In this document: positions 60,346 through 64,000 of the stretch, piece by piece | Layout of the letters: every line of letters begins with the position of its first letter | How positions within the stretch are numbered: position 1 is the stretch's first letter | Assembly (NCBI RefSeq): GCF_003719825.1 | Contig: NZ_RIBS01000010.1 | Location: forward strand, 24,516 to 88,515 | Direction of reading: 5' to 3' | Length of the DNA: 64,000 nucleotides | From: Montanilutibacter psychrotolerans | Lineage (GTDB): Bacteria; Pseudomonadota; Gammaproteobacteria; Xanthomonadales; Xanthomonadaceae | The notes under the pieces: model-generated | Seen by the model: the letters and a program-made list of their open reading frames with translations, nothing else | Databases searched by the model: none | Told to the model about the DNA's origin: nothing | Position numbers and translations under genes: made by a program

Positions 60346-61938
60346 ATGCGCACGCTGCTCACGCGTGTCGTATTGCTGGCCGGTGGCGTGCTTGCCCTCT
60401 CGGGCTGTCCCAACGTTGTTACGCCTCCCGCAGATGCCGTCGCGTCTTCGCAGAATGCGTCAACGGCATCCACGTCCCTGCTCGCTTCCTCGCCGGCGGC
60501 CTCCGTCGTCTCCACGTCTGCGATGCCGCTTGCCAACGGTGCGCAACGGCCGGGTTCAGCGGATGCGAGCGGCAAGCGCGTTGCGCTGGTGTCGTCGTGT
60601 TCCAAGGTGCAGCAGCGCGGTGTGACCTTCACCCTGGACCGCGCGTATCCCTGCGGCCAGTTCGCCAACGGCGATTACTGGGTCACGCCGACCACGGGCA
60701 GCCTCGACAAGGTCAAGGTGGTGTCGATCACGCCCGCCTACTTCTATGACTCGAAAGCGAGAGCGCACCGCAACGGTCTCGAGGTCAATCCGTCCCGGGT
60801 CGATCGCCACGGCTTCGACTCCGATGCCACCAATTTCGATGCCACCCTCATGCGCGCGGTGCCGTATTCCGCCGCGCCCAACGAATCCCTCGTGAAGGCG
60901 GTGTCGCTCCTCGGCCACGACAAGACCAATCTCGACACCGCGGTAGTGCTCACGGTGCTGTCGGCCGCGCCACCGGACGGTGGCAGCACCGTGTTCCGTC
61001 CTCCCTACTTCGGCCGAAACAAGCCGCTGTACTCCACGAACGGGCTTCGAGTGGACCGGTTGCCGACGTTGCCGGGGCTGCCGGACATGCCGACCTTGGG
61101 CGAGCTGTCCGCACGATTTGCTCCGGTGCAGCTGGATCACCAGCGCTACTGGAGTGCCGACCAGATCCATCCAAAGCAGAACATGCCCGACTACGGCGCC
61201 GTGATCGCAATGGACACCGCGGTCGCCTCGCTTCGCCTGATGCTGGAAGGCGACCCCGCCGAGCGTCGGCAGTTGGCGATCCACCTGACGCAGTACGGCA
61301 TCGATCTGGACGCCGCGATGCAGGGCGGGTTGCACTTCAATGCCGACGGTGGTCACCGACACGGCAGGAAGCTGGTGCTGTCCCTGGCTGCGCTGATGCT
61401 CGACAACCCGACGATGGCCGCGCGCGTGCGTGATTTCCAGTTGGGCACCTATCAGGAAGACGACCAGCTTCATGTCGGTGCCGGCTCCGGTTTGGTGCTG
61501 TTCGGCAGCCCCTGCTCCGCCGCGGATTACTGGGAAAACCAGATCACGGGCAACAACTCGCGCGATTGCCGGGACCCGTATGGCTACATCGACGGTGGTC
61601 AGCAACCCGGCGACTACTACCAGTGGTGCTGCACGGCCAAGGCGTACAAGGCCACCGCGCTGGCGCTGCGACTGATGCCGGCCCTGCGCTGCATCTGGAC
61701 CGACGACAGGATCCTGCGCTACGCCGACCGCTGGGTGGCACACGGCGCGTGGACGCAGCCCGATCCCTATCAGCCCCGCGGCAACGGTTCGCTCGACAGC
61801 AATCCTGCCGACGGCACCGGACGCTGGCCGGACGCGCACGGCGCCGCACGTGATGACGGTGCCTACGCCAACGATTTCGCCGATGCGATGTGGACGGCGT
61901 ACCGGTCCCAGGCCAACAACGTGTCCAGCTGTCCCTGA
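60346..61938 (+). CDS. Large lipoprotein, unrecognised
   Basis: Protein of 530 residues. The signal peptide (RTLLTRVVLLAGGVLALSGC) ends in lipobox LSGC. A Ser/Ala/Thr-rich linker to about 70 leads to a globular domain with many aromatic residues and Cys (CSAADYW, NNSRDCRDPYGYIDGGQQPG, QWCCTAKAYKATALALRLMP). The aromatic and Asp-rich second half has a helical look like glycoside-hydrolase or polysaccharide-lyase alpha-toroids, but I see no certain catalytic motif. The start is uncertain: a TTG at 60310, with AAGGAG upstream, would add twelve residues before the lipoprotein signal, while ATG 60346 gives a clean lipobox signal. Confidence 0.7.
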   Translation: MRTLLTRVVLLAGGVLALSGCPNVVTPPADAVASSQNASTASTSLLASSPAASVVSTSAMPLANGAQRPGSADASGKRVALVSSCSKVQQRGVTFTLDRAYPCGQFANGDYWVTPTTGSLDKVKVVSITPAYFYDSKARAHRNGLEVNPSRVDRHGFDSDATNFDATLMRAVPYSAAPNESLVKAVSLLGHDKTNLDTAVVLTVLSAAPPDGGSTVFRPPYFGRNKPLYSTNGLRVDRLPTLPGLPDMPTLGELSARFAPVQLDHQRYWSADQIHPKQNMPDYGAVIAMDTAVASLRLMLEGDPAERRQLAIHLTQYGIDLDAAMQGGLHFNADGGHRHGRKLVLSLAALMLDNPTMAARVRDFQLGTYQEDDQLHVGAGSGLVLFGSPCSAADYWENQITGNNSRDCRDPYGYIDGGQQPGDYYQWCCTAKAYKATALALRLMPALRCIWTDDRILRYADRWVAHGAWTQPDPYQPRGNGSLDSNPADGTGRWPDAHGAARDDGAYANDFADAMWTAYRSQANNVSSCP

Positions 61939-62044
61939 CGTGAAAGGTCGACCGCCAGCGATTGCCATCGCTTGAATCGACGGCAGGTCGGGGCCGTCGC
62001 CGGGGCTAGAATCTCCCCGGTGACGGCCCTGTTGGACTCTGCCC

Positions 62045-62500
62045 TTGGACATCTTCGAAACCACGCTCCCCGGGCACGTCGTCAGCACCGACGTGAGCCG
62101 CATCCAGATCGATGACCTTCACGATTTCCTCGACCAGCACAGCACGTGGGCGCGCGGCATTCCGCGCGAGACGGTCGGCAGGGCCATCGCGCATTCGCTG
62201 AACTTCGGCATGTACGAAGACGATGACGCGGCGCGGATGGTCGCGTTCTGCAGGATCGTCACCGACTACGCGACGTTCGGGAACCTCGTCGATGTCTTCG
62301 TGGCGCCCGATCGCCGCGGGCGGGGGCTATCCAAGCTGCTGATGTCGGCGGTGATGGCGCATCCGATCGTGTCCGGGTTGCGGCGCTTCACGCTGGCGAC
62401 CAACGACGCGCACTCGCTGTACGCGAAATACGGTTTCACGCCGCTGAACTCGCCGGAAACCTTCATGGAAATCTACCGGCCCGGCATCTATCGGACTTGA
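62045..62500 (+). CDS. GNAT-family acetyltransferase
   Basis: Cytoplasmic acetyltransferase of 151 residues. The acetyl-CoA loop VFVAPDRRGRGLSKLLMSAV (Q/R-x-x-G-x-G/A type) and the C-terminal NDAHSLYAKYGFTPL are those of GNATs. The start appears to be TTG 62045; no in-frame ATG before the core is present. Substrate not known. Confidence 0.88.
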   Translation: MDIFETTLPGHVVSTDVSRIQIDDLHDFLDQHSTWARGIPRETVGRAIAHSLNFGMYEDDDAARMVAFCRIVTDYATFGNLVDVFVAPDRRGRGLSKLLMSAVMAHPIVSGLRRFTLATNDAHSLYAKYGFTPLNSPETFMEIYRPGIYRT

Positions 62501-62572
62501 TCCAGTCCGGCGAGAGAAGGCGCAACTACCGGGGTGGAGCAACGCCGTTCCGTCCGTCTCTGTACGCTCCCC

Positions 62573-63712
62573 TCAGGCCTGTGGCAGCGTCAATCGCCCC
62601 GGCCGCGGCACGTGCCACGGCTGCAGGCCCAACGCACGTGCGAACGGATGCGCCACGCGGCCAGCGCCCAACGCCAATCTGCCCGTCCGCCCGGTTGCGA
62701 CGAACCCGGACACGATCGCCTCGGAGTGCGGCAGCATCTGCGACAGGTACGAATCCTGCGCCGCGTTGCTGTCGAACTTTTCCACGTGCGGCCAGGTCGT
62801 TTCGATGGATTCCAGCAGCGCCAGCTCGGTGAGCAGTCCGGGACTGTACCGCGCGCGCGCTGGATGCCAGCCGATCTTGAATGCACTGAGCGTGCGCCCG
62901 ACCAGCAGGTTGCTGCTGGAGCCCACCACCTCGTCCCCGGCCAGCACCTCGCTGAAGACGACCGCGCCGATCGCATCAAAGCGTTCGACCAACTCGCGGA
63001 AGAACGCCGTGGAGGCCGGGCAGCTGAGCATCGAGCTGCCGCGCTCGCCCTTCCAGCCGTGATGCTCCAGCGAAAGATGGCGTTCGGTCGCCGCGCGCAG
63101 TTCCGGCCCCGCCCTTACCAGGCGCGACGAGTACGGCGCCTGCTCCGCGAGGCGGCGACGGTGCCGGCGCAGCGACTTCAGCAACTTGTGCGATATGCCG
63201 TCCACCGCGGTAGTGTCCGGCGCCAGGTGGAGGATCGGCCGCGCGAAACGCGACAACTCACGCCAGGCACCGCCGGCGTCGCAGGCGGCCCGGCGCAACG
63301 CAGCGAATCCATCGTCGTCCTCGGGCACCGCCCGCAGCGCGATCGCATGACCGCGCAGCGGCCCGTATCGCGTCGCGGCCAGCAAGGCATGGGCCACCCC
63401 ATCGGCTTCGTCGGGTGCGACCAGCAATCCCGTTCGGAACGAATGCAGCGTGCAGTACGCCAGAAGGTGCGGCACGGGCGCGAATGGATTGGGCCTTTCG
63501 GCACTGAAACAGCCCACGCCCACCAGCTCACGCCCGCGCTGGAACAGCGCCACGCGCAGTGGACGCGGCGACAGCCAGCGCGCCGCGGGAACAATGAACT
63601 GTGGCATCAGGAACGGCGTCGCCTCGCGCGCGCGCTCACCCAGCTCGCTCCACGCTGCGTACGTGTGGGCATCCAGGTCCTCGATTCCCCCCCACCGAAC
63701 CGTGATCCCCAT
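62573..63712 (-). CDS. GNAT-like acyltransferase (BioF2/CelD family)
   Basis: Protein of 379 residues. It has the two-part layout of the BioF2/CelD acetyltransferases, with a central LLKSLRRHRRRLAEQAPY basic patch, FFRELVERFDAIGAVVFSEV and VGSSSNLLVGRTLSAFKIGW near the acetyl-CoA part, then SNAAQDSYLSQM. Related proteins act in polysaccharide synthesis. The start at 63712 is chosen as the family-like N-terminus; a longer frame upstream is not protein-like. Converges with the GNAT gene. Confidence 0.8.
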   Translation of the reverse strand: MGITVRWGGIEDLDAHTYAAWSELGERAREATPFLMPQFIVPAARWLSPRPLRVALFQRGRELVGVGCFSAERPNPFAPVPHLLAYCTLHSFRTGLLVAPDEADGVAHALLAATRYGPLRGHAIALRAVPEDDDGFAALRRAACDAGGAWRELSRFARPILHLAPDTTAVDGISHKLLKSLRRHRRRLAEQAPYSSRLVRAGPELRAATERHLSLEHHGWKGERGSSMLSCPASTAFFRELVERFDAIGAVVFSEVLAGDEVVGSSSNLLVGRTLSAFKIGWHPARARYSPGLLTELALLESIETTWPHVEKFDSNAAQDSYLSQMLPHSEAIVSGFVATGRTGRLALGAGRVAHPFARALGLQPWHVPRPGRLTLPQA

Positions 63713-63807
63713 TCCCGGTCCTCGGGGCCAACCCAGCGGGGCCCCTTCTCCAGTGGAAACGCGTCGCGGCCTTTGCGGCGGTCGTGCCCGACGACAGGGC
63801 TCCGTAG

Positions 63808-63907
63808 GGCGCATTAGCCGAAGGCGTAATGCGCCGGATGAAACGCGCGACGAAGATCCAGCCTCCTCGCAAGCAAATTCGGCGCAATGCCCTTCGGTTA
63901 TTGCGCC
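63808..63907. repeat. Pair of REP-like palindromes
   Basis: Two related palindromes in opposite orientation: 63808-63835 (arms GGCGCATTA/TAATGCGCC) and 63881-63907 (arms GGCGCAAT/ATTGCGCC). They resemble REP/BIME-type intergenic repeats. The rest of the end (63713-64000) shows no gene. Confidence 0.8.
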
Positions 63908-64000
63908 CTTGTATCTTCAACCCACCAGCGATGGGCTGGTGATCCGGGGGCACTCGGATCGGTGCAGGGAGAGACTGTTTGCGCCCTGAGACTGCGAGTC

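Overview
The window is about 64 kb of high-GC DNA (roughly two-thirds G+C). It reads as a chromosomal segment of a Lysobacter/Xanthomonas-like gammaproteobacterium (Lysobacteraceae). The case rests on gene content and style: many secreted or lipid-anchored proteins, a Tat-exported phospholipase C, small DUF3297/DUF2058/DUF4031 proteins, and interspersed palindromic repeats of the kind common in this group. That placement is inference from gene content. I found no rRNA, tRNA, CRISPR array, transposase or prophage.

Left end (1-5 kb): a leftward gene set made of a short protein with two LuxR-type HTH domains, two paralogous proteins each built from three about 95-residue repeats carrying an Asp-His-rich motif, and a very large RHS/Tc-toxin-like protein that runs off the window. 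I do not recognise the repeat family, and this is my first candidate for an undescribed system. 5-11 kb is mostly housekeeping (DUF4031, YajD HNH protein, AlkZ-like glycosylase, DUF3297, a YadG/YadH-like ABC exporter), plus a 177-bp palindrome-ended element that sits in a tandem duplication with a remnant of the neighbouring gene's 3' end.

11-27 kb holds regulator/target modules: SoxR with a divergent MFS pump and a textbook 19-bp-spacer SoxR promoter; TetR with an Asp-nucleophile alpha/beta hydrolase and a 24-bp operator-like palindrome; LysR with an MFS pump and aldo/keto reductase; LysR with a LysE exporter and FMN reductase. Between them lie a metal-ligand-less M29-like lipoprotein, TrmO, a PEP-mutase-like enzyme, a YciI protein and an unrecognised 427-residue protein whose C-terminus looks like a degenerate ADP-ribosyltransferase fold.

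27-42 kb is a mosaic: VOC protein, His-rich RcnB-like protein, SDR, NAPE-PLD-like hydrolase with a divergent TetR and two matching operators, several lipoproteins, Tat phospholipase C, EF-hand lipoprotein, proline iminopeptidase, DUF2058, and a gluzincin-like protease. Positions 34.25-35.6 kb look less GC-rich than their surroundings.

42-50 kb is a compact leftward type VI secretion cargo cassette: vgrG, DUF4123 adaptor, DUF805 membrane protein, four tandem DUF3304-like lipoproteins (putative immunity), and a Tle1/DUF2235-like effector. Most junctions overlap by 4 bp. The expected catalytic serine of the effector is Asp (GYDMG).

50-64 kb carries an ATP-grasp enzyme, a membrane-anchored MBL-fold protein, a cysteine synthase-glutaredoxin fusion, DUF2784, small secreted proteins, a beta-propeller lipoprotein, a group II PLP decarboxylase with an AraC regulator, an alpha/beta hydrolase, a large unrecognised lipoprotein and two acyltransferase-like proteins, ending in a pair of REP-like palindromes.
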